A stretch of 10,788 nucleotides of DNA. Origin: Candidatus Eiseniibacteriota bacterium (GTDB taxonomy: Bacteria; Arandabacterota; Arandabacteria; Arandabacterales; Arandabacteraceae). Below the pieces are notes generated by a model, which was not told the origin of the DNA, searched no databases, and saw only the letters and a program-made list of their open reading frames with translations. Numbering within the stretch: the first letter of the stretch is position 1; every line of letters begins with the position of its first letter. Location: the NCBI GenBank assembly GCA_030592245.1, contig JAUVJV010000033.1:1-10788 (forward strand). The letters run 5' to 3'. This document shows, one piece after another, positions 1-6,688 of the stretch. Position numbers and translations under genes: made by a program.

Positions 1-1125
1 AACTGCGTCGGCACGAAGACGGCCGGAATCAACCTGAGGCCTTTTGGCCTGCCATGCGCCAAGGACGAGTGGATGGGCATAATGCTCAACGAGAACGCGT
101 CGGCTACGATCACAAGAACCGATATCTGTGGCGCGGTCACTGCGATCGAGTGCTATACTTCCGACACATATATCGGGGAAAGCGTGATAAGGCAATCATC
201 GCTCGGTATCAAGATCGCGGGCGCCTCACCCACGATCGATCACAATCTGGTAATAGGTAATTCCTATGGCATAAACTCTGAGGACTCGAGCCCGATCATA
301 ACCGGCAACCTGGTTACGGAGAACTACTACTCCGGGGTGATCCTGTCTTATTCGGCGATGGCGGTAATGGAGAACAACATAGTCGAGAAGACCATACAGG
401 GCCACGGATTGGCCTGTTACTCTGCTTCACCTCATATCTTCGGCGGTAACAAGTTCCAGTCCAACTCGCAGTGCGGAATGTACCTCAGCAACAGTTCTCC
501 GGTGATTGACTCCTGCTGGATAGGCTGGAACGGCGACTGCGGGATCAAGGCCGCATACTACTCGGAGCCCCAGATAAGCAAGACCTCCATCGTTGCCAAC
601 AGGATCGGCCTGGGCGCATATGTGTACGCTCACCCGGTCTTGGGAGACAGCACCCTGGGGATCGGCGGACAAAATAACATCCGCCTCAATACTCTCTATG
701 CTGTCTACAACACCACGCCGAATGAGATCCTGGCTCACAATACCTGGTGGGGCGAGGTTCCACCCGATCCTTCGAAGTTCATGGGCCCGGTTGACTTCTC
801 GGGCTGGATGACCATGCCTCCCGCCGGGATCGGTGATCGCCACGACGCTTCTGGCCTCATCAAGGCTCTTTATCCTAATCCCTTCTTCAATACGGTCCGA
901 ATCAGCCTGTCGGTCGCCGAAAGACAAATCCCCGTTGGTGTGAATGTCTACGACATCTCCGGAAGGTTGATCAGGCGGCTTGCATCGGTTGATGTTCCCG
1001 GCGACTTCCGGGCCGAGTGGGATGGACGCGACTCGCACGGCAGGCGAGTGGCAAGCGGGACCTACTTCTTCGCGATCACTTCAAGATCGGGAACTCACAC
1101 CCGCAAGGTGATCCTGCTTCGATAA
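1..1125 (+). CDS. Secreted right-handed beta-helix repeat protein with FlgD/T9SS-like C-terminal domain (5' partial)
   Basis: The frame is open from base 1, so the N-terminus lies outside the window; 374 residues are visible. Residues 24-48 read like beta-helix coils (EWMGI, then I-rich strands). From about residue 76 there are six coils of 21-23 residues, most starting S-P-x-I and carrying an N-x-x-x-x-N ladder and a G-[IVLM] turn, as in NosD/pectate-lyase-like parallel beta-helices. The helix ends with an NTWWG...VDFSGW segment, common in beta-helix proteins of candidate phyla. The last ~85 residues (YPNPF, VYDISGRLIRRL, WDGRDSHGRRVASGTYF, ending KVILLR) match the FlgD-like Ig / type IX sorting-like domain that terminates many exported proteins in the FCB group. 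It is probably exported and surface-associated or released. No catalytic residues are evident, so enzymatic activity is not claimed; a carbohydrate-binding or structural role is as likely. It is convergent with the helicase gene and not part of the minus-strand operon. Confidence 0.9.
   Translation, partial: NCVGTKTAGINLRPFGLPCAKDEWMGIMLNENASATITRTDICGAVTAIECYTSDTYIGESVIRQSSLGIKIAGASPTIDHNLVIGNSYGINSEDSSPIITGNLVTENYYSGVILSYSAMAVMENNIVEKTIQGHGLACYSASPHIFGGNKFQSNSQCGMYLSNSSPVIDSCWIGWNGDCGIKAAYYSEPQISKTSIVANRIGLGAYVYAHPVLGDSTLGIGGQNNIRLNTLYAVYNTTPNEILAHNTWWGEVPPDPSKFMGPVDFSGWMTMPPAGIGDRHDASGLIKALYPNPFFNTVRISLSVAERQIPVGVNVYDISGRLIRRLASVDVPGDFRAEWDGRDSHGRRVASGTYFFAITSRSGTHTRKVILLR
226..630 (+). 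repeat. Tandem beta-helix coils (six units of 21-23 codons)
   Basis: Within the beta-helix gene, six consecutive coils can be aligned by eye. They begin SPTIDH, SPIITG, MAVMEN, SPHIFG, SPVIDS and EPQISK, with lengths of 21, 23, 23, 23, 23 and 22 residues. Each has the order x-P-x-I, a polar N position, a hydrophobic strand, another N, then G-[IVLM] and a serine/tyrosine-rich turn. The repeat is at protein level; the DNA copies are diverged, so this is an old structural repeat and not a recent tandem duplication. A seventh degenerate coil (HPVLGD) follows. Confidence 0.75.
865..1122 (+). other. FlgD-like Ig / T9SS type-A-like C-terminal sorting domain
   Basis: This codes for the last ~86 residues of the beta-helix protein. 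Hallmarks are YPNPF at the start, the VYDISGRLIRRL strand, W-D-G-R-D with G-R-R-V-A-S-G-T-Y-F-F, and a basic/hydrophobic end (KVILLR). In Bacteroidota such domains direct export through the type IX system. In candidate phyla the same fold is often found without proven T9SS genes, and none are visible here. The assignment to the domain family is strong; its use as a sorting signal in this organism is inference. Confidence 0.75.
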
Positions 1126-1155
1126 GGCCTTCCCTTCAGGCAGCAACTCTGAGGC

Positions 1156-3378
1156 TCACGCGTAGTCCTGATCGAGCATCTCCAGATTGGCGTAGGAGGC
1201 CAGCAAGCGCTTGATGATCCCGCTGTCAAACCTCACGGTTAACCGGAGCTGCGCTCCGTAGCCTTCGCAGCCCCTGACTGAGCCAGGACCCCAATCGGGA
1301 TGCCGGACCCTGGTTCCTATCCGGACCACCTTCTCTTCCCCTGTATCGGCATAGTCGAACTGCTGGCGGGGCCCGGCCGGTTGCCGGCCAGCGGAGCGGC
1401 CATGAGACTCGCGTGTTTGATGGAGCCCTTCCCGGGTGTAGGCGTCACCGACGGGTGTCATGATCTCAAGAAACTCCCCGGGGATATTCTCCAGGAACCT
1501 GGATGCCACCTGGGGCATCCAGCCGCGGAATCCGCGGCGGCCCGCAGCCATTGAAATGACCAGGCGTTGCTTTGCCCGCGTCATTCCGACATAGAACAGG
1601 CGCCTCTCCTCCTCCATCTCCTCTTCATCCTCAAACGACGTATGGTGCGGGATGAGGCCCTCTTCGGCGCCGGCTATGAAGACCACCGGGAACTCAAGCC
1701 CCTTGGCATTGTGCAGGGTCATAAGGCTTACGGCCTCACGCCTGTCATCCCAGAGGTCTATGTCCGTCACCAGGGAAACTTCCTCGAGGAACTTACGCAG
1801 CGTGGGCTCCTCATTCCTTTCCTGAAACTCGAAGCCGCCGGCCACCAGCTCCTCTATGTTCTCGGCTCTTGCCAGAGCCTCCACCGTCCCCTGTTCCTTC
1901 AAGTACACCATGTAAGTCGAATCCTTGGCGACGAGGGCGATCACCTCGGGGACCGGGAGCTCTTCCAACTGTGATCTGAGCCTGTTGATAAGGTCCCTGA
2001 ATACCCCGAGCCTCCGCCTCGCGCCCGAATTGAGTTCGCCGATCTCATCCACTCGCTCCAGGGCCGCCGATGGCGGTATGCCGTTATCAGCGGAGAACTG
2101 CCTCAGCCGCGAGAGCGTGACAGAGCCGATCCCGCGATTGGGCACATTGATGATGCGGGCCAGGCTTACCGCATCTCTCGGGTTAACCAGCAGCCTCAGA
2201 TATGCCAGTATGTCCTTGATCTCCTTGCGCTCATAGAACTTCGTACCGCCCACGATCACATACGGCAGGCCGCTTCGCCTCAGCCCGTCCTCGATTGCTC
2301 TCGACTGGGCATTGGTTCTGTAGAGGATTGCAAAGTCACCGTATCGTCTGTCCTCATCCCTCGCCGCCTGCTCGATGGAACGAGCGAGGAATCCCCCTTC
2401 TTCCCACTCGCTTGAGAGCGCGGACACCAGGATCTTTCGCCCCACCGAGTTCTCGGTCCACAGATCCTTGTCCTTGCGCTGGACATTGCACTTGATCACG
2501 GCCTGGGAAGCGGCGAGTATGGTTTTGGTGGACCGGTATGACTGCTCCAGCCGGATCACGGTCGCATCGGGGAAGTCCTGCTCGAAGTTCAGGAGGTTGG
2601 TGATATCGGCTCCCCGCCAGCGGTAGATGGACTGGTCATCGTCACCCACCGCGCAGACGTTCCTGTGAATGGATGAGAGCATCCGTACAAGTGCATACTG
2701 GGCCCGGTTGGTGTCCTGGTACTCGTCGATTAAGACCTGACGAAACCGCCTCGCGTTTCGCTCGAGGGCCTCCGGAGACGACTTGAAAAGCCGGACCGGT
2801 ATTGATATCAGATCATCGAAATCGAGAGCATTGTTCTCCCGGAGCGCATTCTCATACGCCGAATACAGCGTCGCGATCCGCTCCTCGTAAGGGTTCCCCG
2901 CCATCGAGGCGATCTCCTCGGCGCTCAAGAGATTCGACTTGGCCCAGCTGATCTTTGACAAGGCTGCCGGGGGCGGGAGCTTCGTCAGCGATATCCCCAG
3001 GTCGCCCATGATCTGTTTCATCAGCAGGGTCTGGTCACGGTCATCGTAAATAGAGAAGTCAGAGGAAATGCCCAGTATCTTGCCCTCCACCCTCAGGATC
3101 CTCGCGCAAACCGAGTGGAAGGTCCCCATCCACATGCCCTGGGCGGCCCTGCCGGCCAATCCCCTGACGCGCTCGGCCATCTCGCCGGCGGCCTTATTGG
3201 TGAAGGTCACGGCAAGGATCTCAGAGGGATACACCTTCATCACGGCGAGGAGATAGGCGATCCTGTGTGCCAAGACCCGGGTCTTACCGCTGCCCGCTCC
3301 CGCTATTACCAGCAGGGGACCGCCGGGATGAGTGACCGCTTCCTTCTGCCTGGGGTTGAGGCTCTCGAGAAGATCCAA
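1156..3378 (-). CDS. pcrA: UvrD/PcrA-type superfamily 1A ATP-dependent DNA helicase
   Basis: A 3'-5' DNA helicase of the UvrD/Rep/PcrA family, acting in nucleotide excision repair, replication-fork rescue and removal of stalled RNA polymerase. All SF1A motifs are present in order: Q motif LNPRQKEAV (7-15), Walker A AGAGSGKT (26-33), motif Ia AVTFTNKAA (56-64), motif II VLIDEYQDTN (215-224), motif III GDDDQSIYRWRGA (245-257), motif IV LEQSYRST (277-284), motif V MTLHNAKGLEF (553-563) and motif VI RRLFYVGMTRAK (592-603). A variable linker (about 635-685) leads to a C-terminal Tudor-like domain (about 688-735: G-T-R-V-R-H-P-D-W-G-P-G-S-V, then YANLEML), which in PcrA/UvrD contacts RNA polymerase. 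At 740 residues it is the usual length. The start is TTG, the codon directly after the upstream gene's TGA and in the same frame; it is the only plausible start before the Q motif and has a strong Shine-Dalgarno (GGGGGAG). It is last in the minus-strand operon. pcrA versus uvrD naming is not decided by sequence alone. Confidence 0.97.
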   Translation of the reverse strand: MDLLESLNPRQKEAVTHPGGPLLVIAGAGSGKTRVLAHRIAYLLAVMKVYPSEILAVTFTNKAAGEMAERVRGLAGRAAQGMWMGTFHSVCARILRVEGKILGISSDFSIYDDRDQTLLMKQIMGDLGISLTKLPPPAALSKISWAKSNLLSAEEIASMAGNPYEERIATLYSAYENALRENNALDFDDLISIPVRLFKSSPEALERNARRFRQVLIDEYQDTNRAQYALVRMLSSIHRNVCAVGDDDQSIYRWRGADITNLLNFEQDFPDATVIRLEQSYRSTKTILAASQAVIKCNVQRKDKDLWTENSVGRKILVSALSSEWEEGGFLARSIEQAARDEDRRYGDFAILYRTNAQSRAIEDGLRRSGLPYVIVGGTKFYERKEIKDILAYLRLLVNPRDAVSLARIINVPNRGIGSVTLSRLRQFSADNGIPPSAALERVDEIGELNSGARRRLGVFRDLINRLRSQLEELPVPEVIALVAKDSTYMVYLKEQGTVEALARAENIEELVAGGFEFQERNEEPTLRKFLEEVSLVTDIDLWDDRREAVSLMTLHNAKGLEFPVVFIAGAEEGLIPHHTSFEDEEEMEEERRLFYVGMTRAKQRLVISMAAGRRGFRGWMPQVASRFLENIPGEFLEIMTPVGDAYTREGLHQTRESHGRSAGRQPAGPRQQFDYADTGEEKVVRIGTRVRHPDWGPGSVRGCEGYGAQLRLTVRFDSGIIKRLLASYANLEMLDQDYA

Positions 3379-6360
3379 TCAGAAATCTCCCCCGAGACTG
3401 AAGTGAGTTCTTCTGACAACCTGCCCGTCAAACCGTCCCGAGGTAGCCCACGCGAAGTCCAGTCTCATCAGGAAATAGGAAAACCACATGCGTATCCCGA
3501 ACCCGTAACCGACGAAAGGATCGCTGCGGTACTCCACCACTCCATCCTCTATGTGCATGAACCTCGGATCGGTGAAATGACCCGGCCAGGCGCCGCCTAT
3601 GTCGAAGAACATAACGCCCCTGACTCCGCCGAGGCTCAAGGGTACCGGGCCGCCTGTTACCAGCTGGTGGATAAAGGGGAACCTGAGCTCGGCGCTGGCC
3701 AGTGCCAGGTTATTGCCCTCGAACATGTAGTCGTCGTACCCTCTGAGCGTATTGGCTCCGCCGAGATAGAAACATGCGGGGTGGCTGCCCTGGCTGGTGG
3801 CCCCGAAGAGCCGGCCCGCCAGCTGCGTTCCTCTTGAGAACATATAGTACTTCCTCAAATCCAGGGTCGCGGTTGTAAACGACAGATCGCTTCCCAGCCC
3901 GTCAACTATGCTCCGCTCTATGCTCATCGAAAAACGTGAACCGCCGATCGGACCGGTATAACCCCAGATCGTTGTGTCCTTGGTATAAGAGAGCCGCGGA
4001 ACGAAGATGTCCTCATCCTGATGCGTCTCGACCGGGAGATCGGGGCTTATTACCCCTCCCTCGTTCCTGAAGACATCGCGGGATATCCTCATCCCGGTGA
4101 AATCGATGTCAAACCGCCTGAACTTATCCAGGGGCCAGGCAAGTGCTAAGACGCCCCCGAAGTTCCGTTCCGAGAAGAGCCTATCCTCACCTCTCGGGGA
4201 TATGGGGGTCCCCATGGTCGTACGGCTCGAATAATAGTAGTTCTTGAAATGGAAGACACCGAAGCCGTAATCGACTCTCTGCGGCAGGTACCAGTAATTG
4301 GTCACGAAATCTATGTTTTCAAAAGACGCGAAGAAGTCGGCTGCTATGTATATCCGGTGGTTGCCCAGAACGTCGCTTATGGAGATCCGGGTCATTCCGC
4401 CGAGTCCGTCGGCGGAGTTATAGGAAAAAGCTCCAGAGACCCAGTCGGGCGAGAAACGCACCTTGTAGTCCGCCTTCTCGTAATCCTCCAGGGTCTTGGG
4501 AGCCGCAACCGGAGAGAAGGCCTCATCCGGCCCGAACGCATCCAGAAGGGTGTCCGCCGCTGCCATCTCCAGCATCTCGGCCACCCACGGCGCCTCATAT
4601 TCCCACTCGCTCTCCTTCTGCGTCCTCAAGGCCTCGAGATTCTCGATAGGGTCCTTGACAACGTATATGTCCCAGCCACCGGCCTGGAAGGCGGAAATCG
4701 CGATTCGGTTACCGTCCGCCGACCAGGTCGGGTTGAAGATACCGCCCAACACATCCGAGATCTGGGTGCTGGTCGAATCCTCAAGACTGTAGACGTAAGC
4801 ATTGTAAGTGCCGTTCCGGTCCGAGATGAAGAGCACATGGCTCCCGTTGGGTGACCACACCGGGGAAAGGTCCTCTGAGCGGCACTGCGTGAGCCTGGCT
4901 ACCGACCCGTCTTCCACGTTGAGGAGGAAGATGTCCCGCTGAGGCTTATTGCTGGGATTGACCAGGTTGAAGAGACGAAGCGAGTCAATCGCGCCCGGAG
5001 CGATCGCCGTAAAGGCGATGCGCTCTCCGTCGGGGGACCAGGCGAAGTCAAGATACTCCAGCGCCCCGGTATGAAGAGCCTCCACCTCCTCGGTCTCAAG
5101 ATCCATCAGGTACATGCCGGGACGTCCAGCGTCGACGCCTATGAAAGCCATAGTCCTGGAGTCCGGGGAATACCGTGGGCGGAACAGGGTATCGAAATCG
5201 GGGCATATCCGACGGTGGACCTTGCCGTTCTCCGGATCCACCAGGTATATATGATCCTTGTCCTTATGCTTGCTTACCACCGCAACCCTTTCACCGTCGG
5301 GCGACCAGGAGAAGGATGCTGCAAGGTAGTGAAAGGACTCGAACTCCTGGGTTCTCTCTCCCTTGATCAGGCGCCTGATGATCTTCCCGTCCAAGGCCGA
5401 CATCAGGTAGACGTCATCATATCCGCTCCTGTCGGAGAGGAAGATGATCCGCTGCCCATCCGGCGATATCGACGGCATCACGTTTATGAAAGAATCATCC
5501 TTCCGGTGGTCGGTAAGGCGGGTAACGATATCCTCCGGCTCTTCCCGGATAGCGACCTCGGGATAATACTTCTTCTTGACATAGTCCAGCCATGCCTCGC
5601 TCAGGCCCGTCGCATCGATGCCGATACTGGCCATCAGTCCCTTGTCGGCATTGCGGGCGATACTTATGTTCTGGAGAACGTCCGATACCTTTTCCCGGCC
5701 GTACTTGTACGCGATGTACCTGATCACCGACTGGCCCTGCTTGTATGCCATGTAGCCCTGCACGTCCTGCTGAAGATTGAAGTAGTAGTTGTTCAGGACG
5801 GCGTCGCGCATGACCATTTCCGCCTCGGCGTCCCAATATTCCGAGGCGAACTCGGCCAGGCCCTCGATGAGCCAGAGGGGAAGTGAGAACATATACTGCC
5901 GGGCGAATACCGATTGGAGCAGCCCCCCGTAAAGCATGTCGAAGTTGAACACGTGAGTGAGCTCGTGCATCATCACGTGCCTGAGCTCCTCGTAAGAACC
6001 CGTAAACGGAAGCACAACCCGGTTCTTATAGAGCTCCGTGAAGCCTCCCACGCCTTCGCCCAGAAGCTCAAGCGTGACATTGGTCTGCTGGAACTCGCCG
6101 TGAGACTTATACATCATGATCGGAACACGATTGGAGAGAGTGTGGCTGAAGAAGGCACTCAGACTGTCATAGCTGGCCTCGGCCAGGAGAACCGCGCGCT
6201 CGGCGAGAAATTCCTCCCCCTCATAGTAGAACAGGTCGAAGTGCTCGCTCTTTAAGATCGACCAGTCGAAGCCCCGGTACTGGACCTTGTTCTTGCCGAA
6301 GGCAAATACCAGCGTAGGCAACAGAAGTATGACCACGGCTATGAGAATAGCTCGCTTCAT
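3379..6360 (-). CDS. Zinc metallopeptidase - TolB-like (PD40) propeller - Omp85-type outer-membrane barrel fusion
   Basis: This 993-residue exported protein has three parts. Residues 1-20 are a signal peptide (MKRAIL, hydrophobic core, likely cleavage after VFA). Residues ~25-270 form a peptidase-MA/gluzincin-like domain with the zinc motif HELTH (132-136) and WLIEGLAEF (163-171), whose E166 is the likely third zinc ligand. Residues ~296-567 hold six PD40/WD40-like repeats (SPDGQRIIF, SPDGERVAV, SPDSRTMAF, SPDGERIAF, SPNGSHVLF, SADGNRIAI), enough for a six-bladed TolB-like propeller. After a linker (~570-635), the rest is a beta-barrel of Omp85/surface-antigen type: GGANTLRGYDD with the conserved RGY at 873-875, FFDIGGAW, alternating aromatic strands, and a terminal Phe (HFSLGGDF) as a beta-signal. 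I see no POTRA domain. Predicted site is the outer membrane with peptidase and propeller in the periplasm. ATG start, 16 nt after the true tamB stop, preceded by GGAGG. The substrate is unknown. Similar fusions occur in candidate-phylum genomes, usually annotated only as PD40 or BamA/TamA family; I know of no functional study. Confidence 0.9.
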   Translation of the reverse strand: MKRAILIAVVILLLPTLVFAFGKNKVQYRGFDWSILKSEHFDLFYYEGEEFLAERAVLLAEASYDSLSAFFSHTLSNRVPIMMYKSHGEFQQTNVTLELLGEGVGGFTELYKNRVVLPFTGSYEELRHVMMHELTHVFNFDMLYGGLLQSVFARQYMFSLPLWLIEGLAEFASEYWDAEAEMVMRDAVLNNYYFNLQQDVQGYMAYKQGQSVIRYIAYKYGREKVSDVLQNISIARNADKGLMASIGIDATGLSEAWLDYVKKKYYPEVAIREEPEDIVTRLTDHRKDDSFINVMPSISPDGQRIIFLSDRSGYDDVYLMSALDGKIIRRLIKGERTQEFESFHYLAASFSWSPDGERVAVVSKHKDKDHIYLVDPENGKVHRRICPDFDTLFRPRYSPDSRTMAFIGVDAGRPGMYLMDLETEEVEALHTGALEYLDFAWSPDGERIAFTAIAPGAIDSLRLFNLVNPSNKPQRDIFLLNVEDGSVARLTQCRSEDLSPVWSPNGSHVLFISDRNGTYNAYVYSLEDSTSTQISDVLGGIFNPTWSADGNRIAISAFQAGGWDIYVVKDPIENLEALRTQKESEWEYEAPWVAEMLEMAAADTLLDAFGPDEAFSPVAAPKTLEDYEKADYKVRFSPDWVSGAFSYNSADGLGGMTRISISDVLGNHRIYIAADFFASFENIDFVTNYWYLPQRVDYGFGVFHFKNYYYSSRTTMGTPISPRGEDRLFSERNFGGVLALAWPLDKFRRFDIDFTGMRISRDVFRNEGGVISPDLPVETHQDEDIFVPRLSYTKDTTIWGYTGPIGGSRFSMSIERSIVDGLGSDLSFTTATLDLRKYYMFSRGTQLAGRLFGATSQGSHPACFYLGGANTLRGYDDYMFEGNNLALASAELRFPFIHQLVTGGPVPLSLGGVRGVMFFDIGGAWPGHFTDPRFMHIEDGVVEYRSDPFVGYGFGIRMWFSYFLMRLDFAWATSGRFDGQVVRRTHFSLGGDF
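3387..3393 (-). promoter_or_regulatory. Shine-Dalgarno for the helicase gene, inside the end of the upstream CDS
   Basis: On the minus strand GGGGGAG lies 8 nt (ATTTCTGA) before the TTG at 3378-3376. It overlaps the final Gly-Gly-Asp codons of the upstream barrel protein. It supports the TTG start and predicts translational coupling: the ribosome ending at TGA 3381-3379 is positioned directly on the next start codon. Confidence 0.75.
4660..5475 (-). repeat. Six PD40/TolB-like propeller blades
   Basis: Six repeats with the core (W/Y/I)-S-(P/A)-(D/N)-(G/S)-x-(R/H)-(I/V/M)-(A/L/I)-(F/V/I), followed 12-30 residues later by a Y-L-M/Y-L-V/Y-V-V type strand, at residues ~299, 352, 397, 441, 502 and 546 of the 993-residue protein. 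Repeat 4 has a longer insertion (about 18 extra residues around LRLFNLVNPSNKPQ). Repeat spacing of about 45-60 residues fits propeller blades. The repeats share protein motifs but are diverged at DNA level. Confidence 0.85.
5953..5967 (-). other. HEXXH zinc-binding motif codons (HELTH)
   Basis: CACGAGCTCACTCAC on the minus strand encodes His-Glu-Leu-Thr-His at residues 132-136. Together with Glu166 in WLIEGLAEF this makes a complete gluzincin-type ligand set, so the peptidase domain is predicted to be catalytically intact and not a degenerate scaffold. Confidence 0.85.
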
Positions 6361-6371
6361 CTTCCCTTTCC

Positions 6372-6376
6372 CCTCC
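6372..6376 (-). promoter_or_regulatory. Shine-Dalgarno for the peptidase-propeller-barrel gene
   Basis: GGAGG directly follows the tamB TGA (6379-6377) and lies 11 nt before the ATG at 6360; the whole 16-nt gap is purine-rich. Its position shows that the real end of tamB is at 6377, and that the two genes are packed as in an operon. Confidence 0.6.
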
Positions 6377-6688
6377 TCAATATCCGAACCGGAACTTCAC
6401 GTCGAAGTCGAAATACTCCAGGCCGTTGATGGTGCCGGTCTCCCCTTCTATGGACAACCGGTTAGAGAACCTGTATTCCACCGACAGCTGCCTTTCAGGG
6501 TAAGCCACATCCCTGGGCGTAAACCTCTGCCTGTCACCGTACAGGTCCCCATAGAGACTTCCGAGAGACTGGCTGTACTGTACGTAAACACTGTTGGAGA
6601 CGTATTTCCCGAAGGTGACCCAGGTCGAGGCGATGGGATCGATCTCCTCACCACCTGCGACCTCTACCCCGAACTGGTCGTGGTGGAG
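6377..6688 (-). pseudogene. tamB: Detached C-terminal 103 codons of tamB beyond the TAG
   Basis: These bases would be called intergenic by a standard ORF caller, but in the tamB frame they are open and encode a typical TamB tail: FGVEV, an EEIDPIAS-TWVTFGKYV segment, SVYVQYSQSLGSLYGD, then alternating aromatic strands ending FDFDVKFRFGY with a terminal aromatic residue. No indel is needed to join them to the upstream frame; only the TAG separates them. I see no convincing independent start and ribosome-binding site for them, so they are a severed tail unless the TAG is read through or is an error. Confidence 0.85.

Noticed and set aside
1126..1155. Possible bidirectional terminator between the convergent genes (GCCT at 1127-1130 can pair with AGGC at 1138-1141; a second weak TCAG/CTGA pairing overlaps it).
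   Set aside because: Stems are only 4 bp, there is no T-tract on either strand, and the region is only 30 bases long. Not enough to call a terminator.
1375..1389. Perfect inverted repeat GGCCGG-ttg-CCGGCC.
   Set aside because: It lies in the variable linker of the helicase (residues around AGRQPAGP), has no T-tract and is explained by GC-rich Arg/Pro/Gly/Ala codons.
1523..1537. Near-palindrome CCGCGG-aat-CCGCGG.
   Set aside because: It falls within the helicase coding region (GRRGFRG residues) and is explained by Arg/Gly codons; no sign of a regulatory site.
3115..3837. Long plus-strand ORFs opposite the operon (240 codons here; others at 5071-5886, 7371-8405 and 6287-7060).
   Set aside because: All are antisense to well-supported genes. 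Their proteins show shadow composition (Ser/Arg/Pro or His/Val rich) and no recognisable domain; long antisense frames are expected in GC-rich coding DNA.
6448..6654. Small 68-codon minus-strand ORF in the apparent gap between tamB and the peptidase-barrel gene.
   Set aside because: It is out of frame with the tamB tail, which reads through the same bases with clear TamB-like sequence. The small ORF is Arg/Ser/Gly/Thr-rich shadow translation.
6377..6688. Frameshift as the cause of the tamB interruption.
   Set aside because: The tail is in exactly the same frame as the upstream part (3903 bases from ATG to final TGA is a multiple of three and no other stop intervenes), so a substitution, not an indel, explains it.
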